NCBI GenBank assembly: GCA_030429565.1
Contig: JAUIFE010000029.1
Coordinates: forward strand, 1 to 64,000
Origin: Holophagae bacterium
GTDB lineage: Bacteria; Acidobacteriota; Holophagae; Acanthopleuribacterales; Acanthopleuribacteraceae
DNA: 64,000 bases
Reading direction: 5' to 3'
The position numbers and the translations under genes were made by a program. Under the pieces are notes generated by a model. The model did no database searches. It was given only the letters and a program-made list of their open reading frames with translations, and had not been told where the DNA came from. Position 1 is the first letter of the stretch; each line of letters begins with the position of its first letter. Of this stretch, positions 1 through 10,107 are shown piece by piece.

Positions 1-380
1 AAACCATGGTCCAAGATCTTTTCACCTTCATCGATTGGGTGTTGGCCATGCCCGAAGAATTGGAGCAACAATTTCAGGTGTTACTCGCCGCCGAACAAGG
101 AGCTGCAACCATGCGCTACATCACCAGCATCGAACGCTCGGGCATCAAAAAAGGCCGCGAAGAAGGCATTTTACTCGGTCGCAAGGAAGGCCGCATCGCC
201 GGTCGTGAAGAAGGTCAAGCGCTTGGGATCGCGCGCTCGCTACACATGCTTTTGGAAAAACGTTTTGGGCCTTTGCCTCAAAACATCCAGCAACAAATCC
301 AAGCTGCCGATCTTAGCCGCCTCGAGTATTGGTTTGCACGTTCTCTCGATGCCAAAAGCCTACACGAACTCTTTGGGTAA
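1..380 (+). CDS. Rpn family recombination-promoting nuclease/putative transposase, C-terminal part (cut by window edge)
   Basis: Partial gene: the frame is open at base 1 and ends at a TAA at 378-380, so the N-terminal PD-(D/E)XK nuclease domain lies outside the window. What is visible is the typical tail of the Rpn/DUF4351 group: a helical segment, then a charged stretch with repeated Gly-Arg-x-Glu-Gly units (KKGREEG, GRKEGR, AGREEG), then the closing RFGPLPxxxxxQI...L helix pair that ends in a short LHELF motif. Rpn proteins are Ca2+-stimulated DNA nucleases that promote RecA-independent recombination and are often annotated as transposases. An ATG at position 6 is only an internal methionine. 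It converges on the SNF2 gene with about 110 bp between the two stops. Confidence 0.75.
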   Translation, partial: TMVQDLFTFIDWVLAMPEELEQQFQVLLAAEQGAATMRYITSIERSGIKKGREEGILLGRKEGRIAGREEGQALGIARSLHMLLEKRFGPLPQNIQQQIQAADLSRLEYWFARSLDAKSLHELFG

Positions 381-493
381 TTAAACGCCGCCAACACGAA
401 CTGGGTACCGCACCGTTCATCGGGGAGAAGCGGCAGGGGCTTACTTGGACAGCCAACCATTTTAAACCTTGCGGGGTCACCGACCCGCCTCGG

Positions 494-3400
494 CTAAGCC
501 GACACATCGAGCAAGCGCAGTAAAACGTCCTTATCCAGCGGCGCACCACTTTCAGTGCCTTCAAGTAAGCTTTCCGCCAATTCGCGTTTGTGGCGGTGCA
601 GCGACATGATTTTCTCTTCAACGGTATCCTTGGCTACCAGTCGGTAAATCGTGACCGGTCGTGTCTGGCCCAAGCGGTGGGCACGATCACTTGCCTGATC
701 CTCAACCGCCGGGTTCCACCAAGGATCCATCAAAATCACGTAGTCGGCGGCAGTCAAATTTAACCCAGTCCCACCGGCTTTGAGGCTGATCAAAAATGCG
801 TCGCCTTCACCGCCTTGGAAAGCCCGGACCCTTTTCGCACGAGCCGCGGCGGGCGTGGCGCCGTCGAGGTATTGGTACGAGACACCCGCTTGCTCCATAA
901 AATCGCGGATCAACTTTAGGTGATCGACGAATTGGCTGAAAATCAAGGCGCGGTGACCATTGGCCCGCAACTCGTCAAGAATCGAAGCCAGCATGCGGAG
1001 CTTGGTACTTCCCTGGTCCCATTCGGGCACCACCATTTTCGGATGACACACACCGCGTCGCAGGCGCATTAAATTGGCCAGCACCTCCAAGTACTGGTTC
1101 CCTTTCCCTGGCGACATACGACTTATCCGCTCGACAGCGTCGCGTCGAATGGCTTCATAGAGCGCACGTTCCTCTTCATTCAGCGTCACCTGTAACTCAA
1201 TTTCGGTGCGCGGCGGTAACTCCAGTAAAACATCGCGCTTGAGCCGGCGCAGGATAAAGGGCTGAACCAATAGCTGTAAGTCCCGTTGCACATTGCGGTC
1301 TGATTGACGCTCAATGGGTCCGGCAAACCGTTTGTTAAAAGAGTCACGCGAACCCAAAAGTCCGGGATTCAAAAAGTGAAACAGGCTCCACAGCTCACCG
1401 AGATGGTTTTCAATCGGTGTACCAGTCGTGATCATGCGAAAATCGGCGGCCAGGGCGCGCGCCGTTTTGGCCCGCTGGGTACCAAAGTTTTTAATCGCCT
1501 GAGCCTCGTCAAAGACCAAACTGCGCCAGGTCCGCGTTTGCAGAATATCGCCGACAAAGGGCAACAGACCGTGACTGACAATCAGCACGTCAAAAGCCTC
1601 CAGTTCGGAAACGACCTTGGCACGATCATCGTCGCCAAAGGATCGCGGCCGCAAGGTTGGTGCAAAACGACGAATCTCCATCTCCCAGTTGTGGCATACC
1701 GAGGTCGGCGCCAGGACCAGCGCCGGTCCGTCGGCGGCACGCCGCAACAAAACGGCAATCGCCTGAACGGTTTTCCCCAAACCCATATCATCGGCCAAAC
1801 AAGCACCAAACCCACAATGAGCCAGTCGTGCCAACCAACGAAAACCAGATATTTGGTAGTCGCGCAGGGTGGCGTCCAGCGTCGGTGGAATCGGAATATC
1901 GAGGCGACGGCTTTCTTCAAAACGCTGCTGTAGTGCCTCCCAGCGCTGATCGGCCTGAAAATCAGCCACATCTTCAAAAAGCGGCGCCAAACTCAGGGCG
2001 GCGGAGAGGCTGTACCGCAAGCGACCGCGATCACCGCCCTGATTCAACGTTTTCAGCGTTTCCAAACGACGCTGAAACTCGCGGCTCAAAGCCAAAAAGC
2101 GGCCTTGCCCCACCGCGACAAAGCGCCCGATGGCACCATCGCCAATCAGGGTCAATACCTCTTGCAAGCCCAGCACCATGTCTTCACTAACCCGAACTTG
2201 GCCTTCCACGGCAAACCAATCGCGCGCGTGTTTGATACGCAAAGAGGCATTGCCCAAATGGGCGATACCGGCAAGGCTCATACCGCGCCCCTCCGGCCAA
2301 GCCGTGATTACCTCGTCGCGAATGGCCTCTAAATCGGCGAGCAGTTCTAAGCAGTCCTCAAGGCTGTCCAACACCCATGGCATTGCGACCTGTTGAAAGG
2401 GAAAAAGCGACGGACAGATGCGAAACAAACGCATAAGGGATGCCTCTTCCGCCGCATGATCACGACGCGTTCGCAACTTACGCCCTTTTACCTCGGCGGT
2501 CACCGACCGTCCCGGCGATCCTGGCTTAAACCAAGGACCATTTTCACCAAGTGGCTTGACGGCGGGTTGCACTGAAAGCACATCACTGAGGGGCGTCAGC
2601 AACAAATAGAGCCGCGAATCGGCCGCCACTTCTTCAGCATCATCGTCCAACTCCAAATCGGATTGGATTTGAATGAGGGGCGCCAAATCCTGCAAGGTCC
2701 GCCGCAACTGGTCTTTGGCGCGAAGCGGAACAGCAACGCCGCGTTGCAAGATATGACGCACCCCGCGCAAATGGTCGTCAACGGGCACGTAAACCAAACG
2801 CGTGCTGCCGTCGCGGGTGAGCAGGACATCTTCGGCAACGGGCAGTGAATGGCTGGGAACAAGCTGCAACACCATTTTGCCCCGTTCTTCGACTACCTGA
2901 ATATGCGCCTTCCCTGCACTAATTTCCACGGCGTCAAGGCGTCCGTCGTCGCGTTTCTCGTAAACGTGGGGATGTCCTTCCAATGCCACAAAGAAGTTTT
3001 GGGTTAAATCGCGGCCCAGCAGGTAAAAGCCCTCGTGATAGCGCTTGAGAAAGAAATTCAACAGGCGCCGGTCCGGCTGACTCAGCGGTTCAAATTCACG
3101 CGTTTTCTCGACAAACTGGTTACAAGTGACCCGACGCCCTTTACTCCAAGTCCGGCGGGTGGGATGAAGTTTCTGAAAGCGGGCTTCAAGCTGGTCGCCG
3201 TAGGCTTCGTCAAAGTGCAAAACCCAAATTAAGCGGGTGGAAACCTGGGGGCTGTCTTCGACCGGCGCAGCGACGCTACTGCGTTGCCGCCAGGTATCCA
3301 ACTCCTGCAGAACCAACTGCCATGGCTCACGCGGTGGCAGCATTTCCATCAACGGCATCAAGTCACGATGGGCCAGCTCGGCGCGCAACCGGTCCATCGC

Positions 3401-4717
3401 CGCCTCGTCTTGATCCTGGTAGGCGATCAAGAAGGCAAGATCGCGGGCGGCGAACCAAAAACCTTGGTTGTCCAAGGTCGTGACAGCTTGCTTTACGGTT
3501 TCCCCATCAAGGGCGGGGTTTGGAATACTCAGCCAAACCACGGCGAAGGTGTACAGCCACACATGCAGCGGCTCGGCCTGGCGCTCGAAATAGCGCTGGT
3601 GCTCGTACCAAGGCTGACCTAAGTTTTTGCCCGGCGCAAGAAACCCGTCCAAAATGCGCTGGTTCAGGCTGCCGAAAAAAGGATGATGACTGCGATACAC
3701 CAACGCCGCCTTGAGAAAAGGCGCCTGGTCATCGCCGACGGCTTGCCGTAACCACGCCAACTGCAACAACAAAAAGGCGGCAGGTTCACCGTAGCGGGTG
3801 ATGAAGTTGGCCAGCCACGAAGCCTCACCAGCCAAATCAGCCAAAACCTCACCCACCTCATAGGTGCGACCGGCCAAAGCCGAACGCAGGGGATGCAGCC
3901 AAATCCGCGTATCGCGCGGCGCCGATTGGAGCAACCCATGGTTGCATGGCAGACGGCCCGAAAACAAGGCCAGCATGGCGACTCGCCCCCACAGCCCGGC
4001 GGTCTCGGGAAGGTAAAGCGCTTGTGAATCAAGTCGGGTCAACATGGCGTAGGCCAGGGTCACCAAACGTTGGTTGTTTTGCGGATCGGGCGGAAGGTAG
4101 CGCAGCAGCCAAGGCAAAAGCCCGACCCAGGTAGCGGCCTGCCATTTTTGGGTTTCTTCCTGCGGTAAGGCGGCTTGCCAGGCCAAAAAAGCAGCCACAC
4201 GCGGATGGTTTTCCGGATGATCGCCGTCAAACAAACGCGGCAGCAGCGCCGTCGCCTTGCGACTATTGGTCATGTAAAGGGTCGCCGCGAGCGAATAGGT
4301 CCAGTTTTGCGCGGGTGGCAAGCGATCCGGTTCCGCGCGATAAAGGGCAATGACCTCGACCTGTTTTTCCAAGCAATGACAAACCATGTCGTCGAACAAC
4401 TCGTGTCTCTTCAGCGTTTCGAGCGCGAAAAAGAACCAAGCCCAATCGGGACGAAACCCGAAAAACAGCAACACACTTTGATCCACCGGCCGGCTGGGCC
4501 GCGCGGCGGCTTGCAGGGCGGCGGTTGTTTTAGAAATAGTCGCGCGTTCGAGTTTACCGGTGCCGCCGATCCGACTCATTTCGTCGAGCATCTCGTAAGA
4601 AAAAAGTTCGCAAGCCAGCGTTTGCAGCAAAAGCACCTGTTGTTGCGCTGGTTCGAGATCTTGATAACAGGCCGACAGGGCCGCGAAAGGAACGATGGTG
4701 GAACGCGCTTGAGTCAT
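494..4717 (-). CDS. SNF2-family DEAD/DEAH-box helicase (1407 aa)
   Basis: A Swi2/Snf2-type ATP-dependent DNA translocase. The C-terminal half holds both RecA-like lobes: Walker A in DDMGLGKT near residue 977, a DEAQ Walker B near 1070, the TGTPIEN motif III, and the lobe-2 motifs ending in HRLGQTRPV near 1347, followed by the usual VEEKI tail. The first roughly 900 residues are helical, with no domain I can name; a WSKGRRVTC-type segment precedes the core. Such bacterial proteins remodel protein-DNA complexes during transcription or repair, and the long N-terminus probably gives partner specificity. The ATG at 4717 is preferred over a TTG one codon upstream; AGGA lies about 12 nt before it. 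It is divergent from the TRAP operon and has no obvious partner gene, so a link to a defence system is not supported. Confidence 0.9.
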   Translation of the reverse strand: MTQARSTIVPFAALSACYQDLEPAQQQVLLLQTLACELFSYEMLDEMSRIGGTGKLERATISKTTAALQAAARPSRPVDQSVLLFFGFRPDWAWFFFALETLKRHELFDDMVCHCLEKQVEVIALYRAEPDRLPPAQNWTYSLAATLYMTNSRKATALLPRLFDGDHPENHPRVAAFLAWQAALPQEETQKWQAATWVGLLPWLLRYLPPDPQNNQRLVTLAYAMLTRLDSQALYLPETAGLWGRVAMLALFSGRLPCNHGLLQSAPRDTRIWLHPLRSALAGRTYEVGEVLADLAGEASWLANFITRYGEPAAFLLLQLAWLRQAVGDDQAPFLKAALVYRSHHPFFGSLNQRILDGFLAPGKNLGQPWYEHQRYFERQAEPLHVWLYTFAVVWLSIPNPALDGETVKQAVTTLDNQGFWFAARDLAFLIAYQDQDEAAMDRLRAELAHRDLMPLMEMLPPREPWQLVLQELDTWRQRSSVAAPVEDSPQVSTRLIWVLHFDEAYGDQLEARFQKLHPTRRTWSKGRRVTCNQFVEKTREFEPLSQPDRRLLNFFLKRYHEGFYLLGRDLTQNFFVALEGHPHVYEKRDDGRLDAVEISAGKAHIQVVEERGKMVLQLVPSHSLPVAEDVLLTRDGSTRLVYVPVDDHLRGVRHILQRGVAVPLRAKDQLRRTLQDLAPLIQIQSDLELDDDAEEVAADSRLYLLLTPLSDVLSVQPAVKPLGENGPWFKPGSPGRSVTAEVKGRKLRTRRDHAAEEASLMRLFRICPSLFPFQQVAMPWVLDSLEDCLELLADLEAIRDEVITAWPEGRGMSLAGIAHLGNASLRIKHARDWFAVEGQVRVSEDMVLGLQEVLTLIGDGAIGRFVAVGQGRFLALSREFQRRLETLKTLNQGGDRGRLRYSLSAALSLAPLFEDVADFQADQRWEALQQRFEESRRLDIPIPPTLDATLRDYQISGFRWLARLAHCGFGACLADDMGLGKTVQAIAVLLRRAADGPALVLAPTSVCHNWEMEIRRFAPTLRPRSFGDDDRAKVVSELEAFDVLIVSHGLLPFVGDILQTRTWRSLVFDEAQAIKNFGTQRAKTARALAADFRMITTGTPIENHLGELWSLFHFLNPGLLGSRDSFNKRFAGPIERQSDRNVQRDLQLLVQPFILRRLKRDVLLELPPRTEIELQVTLNEEERALYEAIRRDAVERISRMSPGKGNQYLEVLANLMRLRRGVCHPKMVVPEWDQGSTKLRMLASILDELRANGHRALIFSQFVDHLKLIRDFMEQAGVSYQYLDGATPAAARAKRVRAFQGGEGDAFLISLKAGGTGLNLTAADYVILMDPWWNPAVEDQASDRAHRLGQTRPVTIYRLVAKDTVEEKIMSLHRHKRELAESLLEGTESGAPLDKDVLLRLLDVSA

Positions 4718-4983
4718 CAATCAATCCTAAGGTAAAACATGCGCCCAGCAAGGGTTTGCGCTAGTGATCCCGGTAAGCGGGAAACACCTTGGCTTCGTTG
4801 ACGTAAGTACCAATTGGCTTTACACTGAAAGCTTTTCTGAGTAAGCAATTCGGCCGTGTTAAAAACGCGAGACATTGTAGCAGATTCGCCGCCGAGGCAC
4901 GTGCGCACGGCCAGATGCCTTAATCCCCACCTGATATTTTACCGATGCGAGGATTTATTTTGACATCATCAGCCCCGATTGCC

Positions 4984-6003
4984 ATGCGTCCATCCCGTTT
5001 CCCCGCCCTTATCGTCTGCCTAATTAGCATTTTCCTGCTTGCAGCCTGTGGCCAACAGGGTGCAAGCAACGGCGAAACAAGTAAAACCGAAAAACCGCAA
5101 CGCCGCTTTCTCAGCATTGGAACCGCGCCACCCGGCGGCGCCTTTTTTGTGGTCGGCGGCGCCATCGCGCAAACGGCAAGCGAAGCAGAAGGCAACGCCA
5201 ACTGGGAAGTTAGCGCTGAATCGACCAAAGGAACGATGGAAAACATTCGCCGCCTCGACAAAGGCGAGCTGGACTTGGCATTGGCCAACGCGGCCATCAC
5301 TTACTTTGCGGTTCGCGGTGAAGGCGGTTGGGACAAAGCCTATGACATCCAATCGGTGATGACCCTGGCACCCAACATCGCGCTGTTTATTACACCACAA
5401 GCATCGGGCGTTAAATCAATCGCCGACCTCAAAGGCAAACGCGTCGTCGTCGGCCCCGCCGGCGCTGGTTTCGAATACTTTATTCGGCCGATCCTCGCCG
5501 CACACGGCGTTCAATACGAAGATTTCACCCCGGTCAACGCCACCCAGACGGCAGCGGTCGATTTGCTGAGCGACGGTTCCGCCGACGCGGCCTTCTTGGG
5601 CGGCGCAGTACCAACCGCCTCCATCTCTCAAGCCTGCGCCTCCATGGACATTCACTTCATTCCCTTCGAAGCGGAAGCACGCGAAAAACTGATTAACGAC
5701 TACCCATTCTTCAGCCCGGCCGCCATCCCGGCGGCGACTTACAAGGGCCAAGAAGCGGTTTTCGAAGGTCTCAACGTCGGTTCGATGATCTTGATCGCCT
5801 CGGCCAAGGCCGATGCGGATTTGGTTTACCAATTCACGAAAAGCATCTACGAGAATCGCGAGGAAGTGGTCAAACGCCATCCCGCGGGCAAAGCGATTAA
5901 CCCCAAAAACGCACCGCGCACAACCGGCTTAACCTTCCATCCCGGCGCCGTTCGTTTCTACAAGGAAGCCGGCGTCTGGCCCGAGGATGCGGGGACACCT
6001 TAA
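4984..6003 (+). CDS. TAXI-family TRAP transporter solute-binding lipoprotein
   Basis: Periplasmic substrate receptor of a tripartite ATP-independent periplasmic (TRAP) transporter of the TAXI class. The N-terminus is a lipoprotein signal with lipobox LAAC, so it is probably tethered to a membrane. The family core follows: IGTAPPGGAFFVVGG near the start of the mature domain, a TKGTMENI loop, LDLALANA, and DLKGKRVVVGPAGAG. I chose the ATG at 4984 (339 aa), which gives a compact n-region before the hydrophobic stretch; an ATG at 4945 would add 13 residues. Neither has a strong ribosome site. It ends 5 bp before the fused permease, so the two form an operon. TAXI systems usually import organic acids or amino acids such as glutamate; the substrate here cannot be read from sequence. 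Confidence 0.92.
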   Translation: MRPSRFPALIVCLISIFLLAACGQQGASNGETSKTEKPQRRFLSIGTAPPGGAFFVVGGAIAQTASEAEGNANWEVSAESTKGTMENIRRLDKGELDLALANAAITYFAVRGEGGWDKAYDIQSVMTLAPNIALFITPQASGVKSIADLKGKRVVVGPAGAGFEYFIRPILAAHGVQYEDFTPVNATQTAAVDLLSDGSADAAFLGGAVPTASISQACASMDIHFIPFEAEAREKLINDYPFFSPAAIPAATYKGQEAVFEGLNVGSMILIASAKADADLVYQFTKSIYENREEVVKRHPAGKAINPKNAPRTTGLTFHPGAVRFYKEAGVWPEDAGTP

Positions 6004-6008
6004 CCACC

Positions 6009-7988
6009 ATGCTCAAACCCCTTTTCCACAAATTACAAACCGGGTTCGGCGTTGCGCTGTGCCTGTTTGTCACTGCCGAAGTGAACTACCCGCGCATGCA
6101 GCCCCATGCGGCCTTGGCCCTATTCGCGCTGTTCGGCTTGGTCATGGTTTTCCTACAAAAACCGCTGCACCCGCGCTTCGCCGAACGCACCTGGTCGCAA
6201 GTACTCGATCTCGTTTTGGTGGTCGCCGCCATCGCGGCGATGGCCTACCTAATTGTCCAAACCGAACCTGTGTTCAAAGCCTGGTGGTTTGACGGCAGGC
6301 CACTCGGTGACCGCGCGGGCAGCGAGGTGCCTATGGATTTGTGGATGGGGTTCTTGGGTTTAGCGCTGTTGTTCGAAGGAACGCGGCGCGCCATCGGTTG
6401 GACCTTGCCGATCCTCTCGAGTTCTTTCCTTGCATACGCTTATTGGGGCACGCGCTTACCCGATTTCATGTTTCCCCACCGTGGTTACAGCTTGGAGCGC
6501 ATCGTTAGCCAAACCTTTTTACACAGCCAAGGAGTGTTCGGACCGGCACTGAAGGTCATGTTCACTTTTGTGTTCCTATTCGTGTTGTTCGGCGCAGTTT
6601 TGGAAAAGACGGGCGCCACCAAAGACTTGATCCGCCTGGCCCAGCGCATCTTCGGCAGCAGTCGCGGCGGTCCGGCCAAAGTGGCGGTCGCAGCCAGCGG
6701 CCTCATGGGCTCCCTTTCCGGTAGCGCCGTCGCCAATACGGCCACAACGGGAACCTTCACCATTCCGCTCATGCGCAGTGCCGGTTTCCCCAAAACCTTC
6801 GCCGCCGCCATTGAGGCGGCTTCCAGTTCGGGTGGCGCACTGGTCCCACCGGTCATGGGTGCGGGCGCCTACATGATGCTCGAGTTGGTATCGCCGCAAG
6901 TCTCGTTCCTGCAAATTATTCAGGCCGCCCTCATTCCCGCGTTCCTTTACTATCTGGCCCTGTTTCTTTTGGTTCACTTTTTGGCGGGTCGCTTCGAAGC
7001 GGAACCACCAAAAACTAAAACCGACGACGAAGCGCAGGAAGAAATGGACGCCGCCGCCAATTTGGCGCAAGGCCCCATCAGCGTGTTCAAGGTCAGCTTG
7101 TTCCTAGCTTCATTTGTCCTGCTGATCGGCATGCTGATTGCCGGCTGGACGCCGTTTCGTTCGGTGACGGTCGCGGTGCCGGTCGTGATTGTTTTGGCCC
7201 TGTTCCAAAGCGATACTCGGCTCAGTTTTAAGGACTTGCTGGAAGTCATGCGCACAACGGCCATTCAGGGTATTCCGCTGATCGTGGCGGCGGCTTGTGT
7301 CGGCGTGATCATTGGCGTGGTCACCTTGACCGGCCTGGGTATTAAGTTCCCCGGCATGCTTATCCCACTAGCGGAAAACAACTTACTGGCGGCCTTGCTA
7401 CTGATGATGGGCGCCTCGCTGGTGCTGGGCATGGGTTTGCCCTCAGCCGTCTGTTACTTGCTCTTGGCGACCCTGATGAGTCCGGTTCTAACCGATCTCG
7501 GCGTGGTCCCATTGGCGGCGCACTTCTTCATCTTTTATTTCGGTTTAATGTCGATGGTCACCCCGCCGGTGGCCCTGGCCGCCTACACGGCCGCATCGAT
7601 TGCCGACACGGACGTCATGAAAACCGGTTGGGCGGCGTTTCGTTTTGCCTTTGCCGGTTTTACCTTACCTTTTGCTTTTATCCTTCGACCCGAACTGCTT
7701 TTGCTGGCGCCAGGCAACGATCATCAACCGGCCGCATGGGGTTCGGTCGCCTTGGCGTTGTTTTTCTGTATTCCGGCCATTTTCGCGCTATCGGCGTCCT
7801 TGGCGGGGTTCTGGTTCCGTCCGCTTAACGGTCCCATGCGCGCCTTTTTGTTCAGCTTAGCGCTATTGCTTTTGGCACCGGAGAGCGGGTCACTCGGTCC
7901 CTGGGTTTGGAGTGCGGCGGTCTTGCTCGCGGTGACCGTGGGTTACTTGGCGTTTGGGCACCGTAACCAGAGGATTGAAACGGCATAA
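6009..7988 (+). CDS. TRAP transporter fused 4TM/12TM permease (TAXI type)
   Basis: A 659-residue inner-membrane protein joining the small (DctQ-like) and large (DctM-like) TRAP subunits, as is normal for TAXI systems. The first about 130 residues have four hydrophobic segments. The DctM-like part starts around residue 160 and contains the conserved SGSAVANTATTG loop near 236, the SSSGGALVPPVMGAGAYMM segment near 272, and the GMGLPSAVCYLL segment near 475. The remainder is hydrophobic helices, with one charged cytoplasmic loop (residues about 334-355). It works with the binding lipoprotein immediately upstream to drive Na+- or H+-coupled uptake. The C-terminal 120 residues add further helices, as in other fused TAXI permeases. 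It converges on ribD with 62 bp between the stops. Confidence 0.93.
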   Translation: MLKPLFHKLQTGFGVALCLFVTAEVNYPRMQPHAALALFALFGLVMVFLQKPLHPRFAERTWSQVLDLVLVVAAIAAMAYLIVQTEPVFKAWWFDGRPLGDRAGSEVPMDLWMGFLGLALLFEGTRRAIGWTLPILSSSFLAYAYWGTRLPDFMFPHRGYSLERIVSQTFLHSQGVFGPALKVMFTFVFLFVLFGAVLEKTGATKDLIRLAQRIFGSSRGGPAKVAVAASGLMGSLSGSAVANTATTGTFTIPLMRSAGFPKTFAAAIEAASSSGGALVPPVMGAGAYMMLELVSPQVSFLQIIQAALIPAFLYYLALFLLVHFLAGRFEAEPPKTKTDDEAQEEMDAAANLAQGPISVFKVSLFLASFVLLIGMLIAGWTPFRSVTVAVPVVIVLALFQSDTRLSFKDLLEVMRTTAIQGIPLIVAAACVGVIIGVVTLTGLGIKFPGMLIPLAENNLLAALLLMMGASLVLGMGLPSAVCYLLLATLMSPVLTDLGVVPLAAHFFIFYFGLMSMVTPPVALAAYTAASIADTDVMKTGWAAFRFAFAGFTLPFAFILRPELLLLAPGNDHQPAAWGSVALALFFCIPAIFALSASLAGFWFRPLNGPMRAFLFSLALLLLAPESGSLGPWVWSAAVLLAVTVGYLAFGHRNQRIETA

Positions 7989-8050
7989 GGAGAAAACGAC
8001 GCAAGCGACCCAAAACCGAATCATTCAAAACGAAACGGCCGGACACTGGG

Positions 8051-9190
8051 TCAAGGAGCTTGATCACGACAAGCACGCACCAGAACATCGCGGCCTAGTG
8101 ATTCGGCGGCCTGCACCGACCAGGCTTCAGCTTCACCGATATCGTTGATGCCCAAGCCGCCAATGGGACCAGGCGCAGCACGACCGCCAATCACCTTGGC
8201 CCCAATGAAAGCCCAAATTTCGTCAATCAGACCGGCACTAAAAAACGAACCCAATACGGCGGCCCCGCCTTCCACCATCAACGATACAATGCCGCGCTCC
8301 GCCAGAAGCGGCATAAGCGCTTCAAGGTCACAGCCATCGTCAGGCGCGGGTCCTGCCACAAAGTCAATCCCACGCTCACGTAGGTCGACACGGCGTTGCG
8401 CTGGCACAGCCACACCACCGACGACCAATGTTTGTCCGGGCAAAGCCGGATCAAAGACCTTGGCGCTCAGAGGACAGCGACCACGGCGATCAAGGATGAC
8501 GCGTAAGCCGTGCGCGACCGCGTCAACACCAGTCAGCCTGGTGGTTAACGAGGGATCATCAGCCAAAACCGTACCCGACCCAACCAAAATCGCGTCGCAA
8601 AACTGACGTAACTGATGGGCCCGCGTCCGTGCTTCGGCGCCGGTAATCCACTGACTGGAGCCGGTATGGGTCGCAATACGACCGTCTAAACTCATCGCAT
8701 ACTTGGCAATGACGTAGGGCCGCTTGCGTGTGATGAAATGAAAAAAGGCGCGATTGAGGTGACGCGCTTCCTCGGTCAAGGGACCAAGATAGGTATTAAT
8801 ACCGGCAGCGCAAAGCTGCCGACAGCCTCCGCCTTCAACTTTGGGGTTGTCATCACCGACGGCATAATAAACCGTGCCGATCCCAGCGTCGATCAGCGCC
8901 TGACTACAAGGCGGCGTGCGCCCGTGATGGCAACAGGGTTCCAAGGTCACATACATCACAGCGCCGCGCACGTCCTCGCGGGCCGAACGCAATGCTTCAA
9001 TTTCAGCGTGCGGTAAACCGGCGCGATGATGGTAACCCTCGCCGATAATTCGCCCATCGCGCACAATCACGGCACCGACCATCGGATTCGGCGAGGTAAA
9101 ACCCTCGGCACGCCGCGCCAACGCCAGAGCACGCGCCATAAAACGGCGATGTGCCTCGTCTTCCCCGGCAGTTTGTGTCGGCAAAGTCAT
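8051..9190 (-). CDS. ribD: Bifunctional riboflavin biosynthesis deaminase/reductase RibD
   Basis: Catalyses two successive steps of riboflavin synthesis: deamination of the diaminopyrimidine ribosylamino phosphate and NADPH-dependent reduction of its ribose chain. The N-terminal cytidine-deaminase-like domain has its zinc site in HAE (near residue 60) and PCCHHGRTPPC (about 84-94). The C-terminal RibD reductase domain runs from about 150 to 365 with KYAMSLDG, GSGTVLADDPSL and a late MVEGGA motif. The length (379 aa) is normal. An ATG at 9190 follows a purine-rich GGGAAAGGGGG; a GTG directly before it is an alternative. No other rib gene is adjacent, so ribE/ribBA/ribH must lie elsewhere. Confidence 0.95.
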   Translation of the reverse strand: MTLPTQTAGEDEAHRRFMARALALARRAEGFTSPNPMVGAVIVRDGRIIGEGYHHRAGLPHAEIEALRSAREDVRGAVMYVTLEPCCHHGRTPPCSQALIDAGIGTVYYAVGDDNPKVEGGGCRQLCAAGINTYLGPLTEEARHLNRAFFHFITRKRPYVIAKYAMSLDGRIATHTGSSQWITGAEARTRAHQLRQFCDAILVGSGTVLADDPSLTTRLTGVDAVAHGLRVILDRRGRCPLSAKVFDPALPGQTLVVGGVAVPAQRRVDLRERGIDFVAGPAPDDGCDLEALMPLLAERGIVSLMVEGGAAVLGSFFSAGLIDEIWAFIGAKVIGGRAAPGPIGGLGINDIGEAEAWSVQAAESLGRDVLVRACRDQAP

Positions 9191-9278
9191 CACCGCCCCC
9201 TTTCCCGCAAGTCAGCGCACGTTAAAGGACGCCGAGGCTCAGTATAGCGCCGTTTGCAACAATTGGGGCGGCATGGTC

Positions 9279-10043
9279 TCAGGCGGGCGGCGCCTGCCTC
9301 GTCTCGCCGGCCAACGGCTTCCGACCGATGAAAATGTAGTAGGGCGCACGCACCAACGGCAGGTAGGGCACCTTGGCGCGACACTCCTGCAGCGTTTCTG
9401 TTTCAAAGCGATGCGTCAAATAGGGTACGTGATCGGGGTTGGGAAAAACGTGGTCGAAATCAAACCAACTACGCCAGAAGGAACGGGTTGACCAGGGATG
9501 CCGCTGCAAACCATCGTCGGGTGATTTGCGCGAAACATAAAAGTCGACAACGCCCAGGTAACCGCCCGGCTTCAGCAAGCGGTAAGCGTGGTCAATAGCG
9601 GCGAACCAGTTGGGAATCATGGTTAGAGAATAGGAAAAAGTGACCACGTCAACTTGGGGCGCGGTCGGAGGAACAAAGGTCGTGGCATCGGCGCAAACAG
9701 CTTTAAGGTTGGTCCAACCGCGATCCTGACCGCGCTGTTCGGCAACCTTAAGCAGCGATTCGGCAAGATCGACCAAATACACCTCGCGCAAACGATGAAT
9801 CCGTTCGCCCAAGCACTCGAGGTTTGAGCCGGTCCCGCCACCGAAATCAATCCAGGTACCTTGCTCAGGCACATCAAGCGCCTGGTACAACTCGGTTCGC
9901 CCTTTGAGCAGACGCTTGCGAAAATCGTCGTACTGATCGGCTTGGCGACCGTAAAAACCTTCCATACGCTCGGCATGGGTCTTGCCCTTCACAGGTGCAA
10001 CCGTCAATGAATAAAGGACTTTCAAATCGCTAAGCAATGACAC
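9279..10043 (-). CDS. btaB: BtaB-like SAM-dependent methyltransferase (betaine lipid synthesis)
   Basis: A class I SAM methyltransferase of 254 residues. The glycine-rich SAM loop is WIDFGGGTGSN at about residues 64-74, then VYLVDLAESLL (motif II) and a TFSYSLTMIPNWFAAI segment. The N-terminal SDLKVLYSLTVAPVKGKTHAERMEGFYGRQA region matches BtaB proteins, which N-trimethylate diacylglyceryl-homoserine to give diacylglyceryl-trimethylhomoserine (DGTS). Context supports this: the gene directly upstream in the same direction is a BtaA-like DUF3419 protein. Translation starts at a GTG with a strong AGGAGG about 10 nt before it; 64 bp separates the two genes. It could be a generic lipid methyltransferase, but the pairing makes BtaB the best call. 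Confidence 0.85.
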   Translation of the reverse strand: MSLLSDLKVLYSLTVAPVKGKTHAERMEGFYGRQADQYDDFRKRLLKGRTELYQALDVPEQGTWIDFGGGTGSNLECLGERIHRLREVYLVDLAESLLKVAEQRGQDRGWTNLKAVCADATTFVPPTAPQVDVVTFSYSLTMIPNWFAAIDHAYRLLKPGGYLGVVDFYVSRKSPDDGLQRHPWSTRSFWRSWFDFDHVFPNPDHVPYLTHRFETETLQECRAKVPYLPLVRAPYYIFIGRKPLAGETRQAPPA

Positions 10044-10107
10044 CGGCAGCGCCTCCTAAACCAAATCATGCGACCGGCGCGGACACCGGTCGCGGCAACT
10101 GCCTCGA

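Noticed and set aside
471..487. Short GC-rich stem between the Rpn and SNF2 genes as a terminator
   Set aside because: Imperfect stem with a bulged G and only a three-T tail on either strand.
494..4717. SNF2 helicase as part of a phage-defence island
   Set aside because: No methylase, nuclease or other defence partner next to it; the Rpn tail is convergent and common elsewhere.
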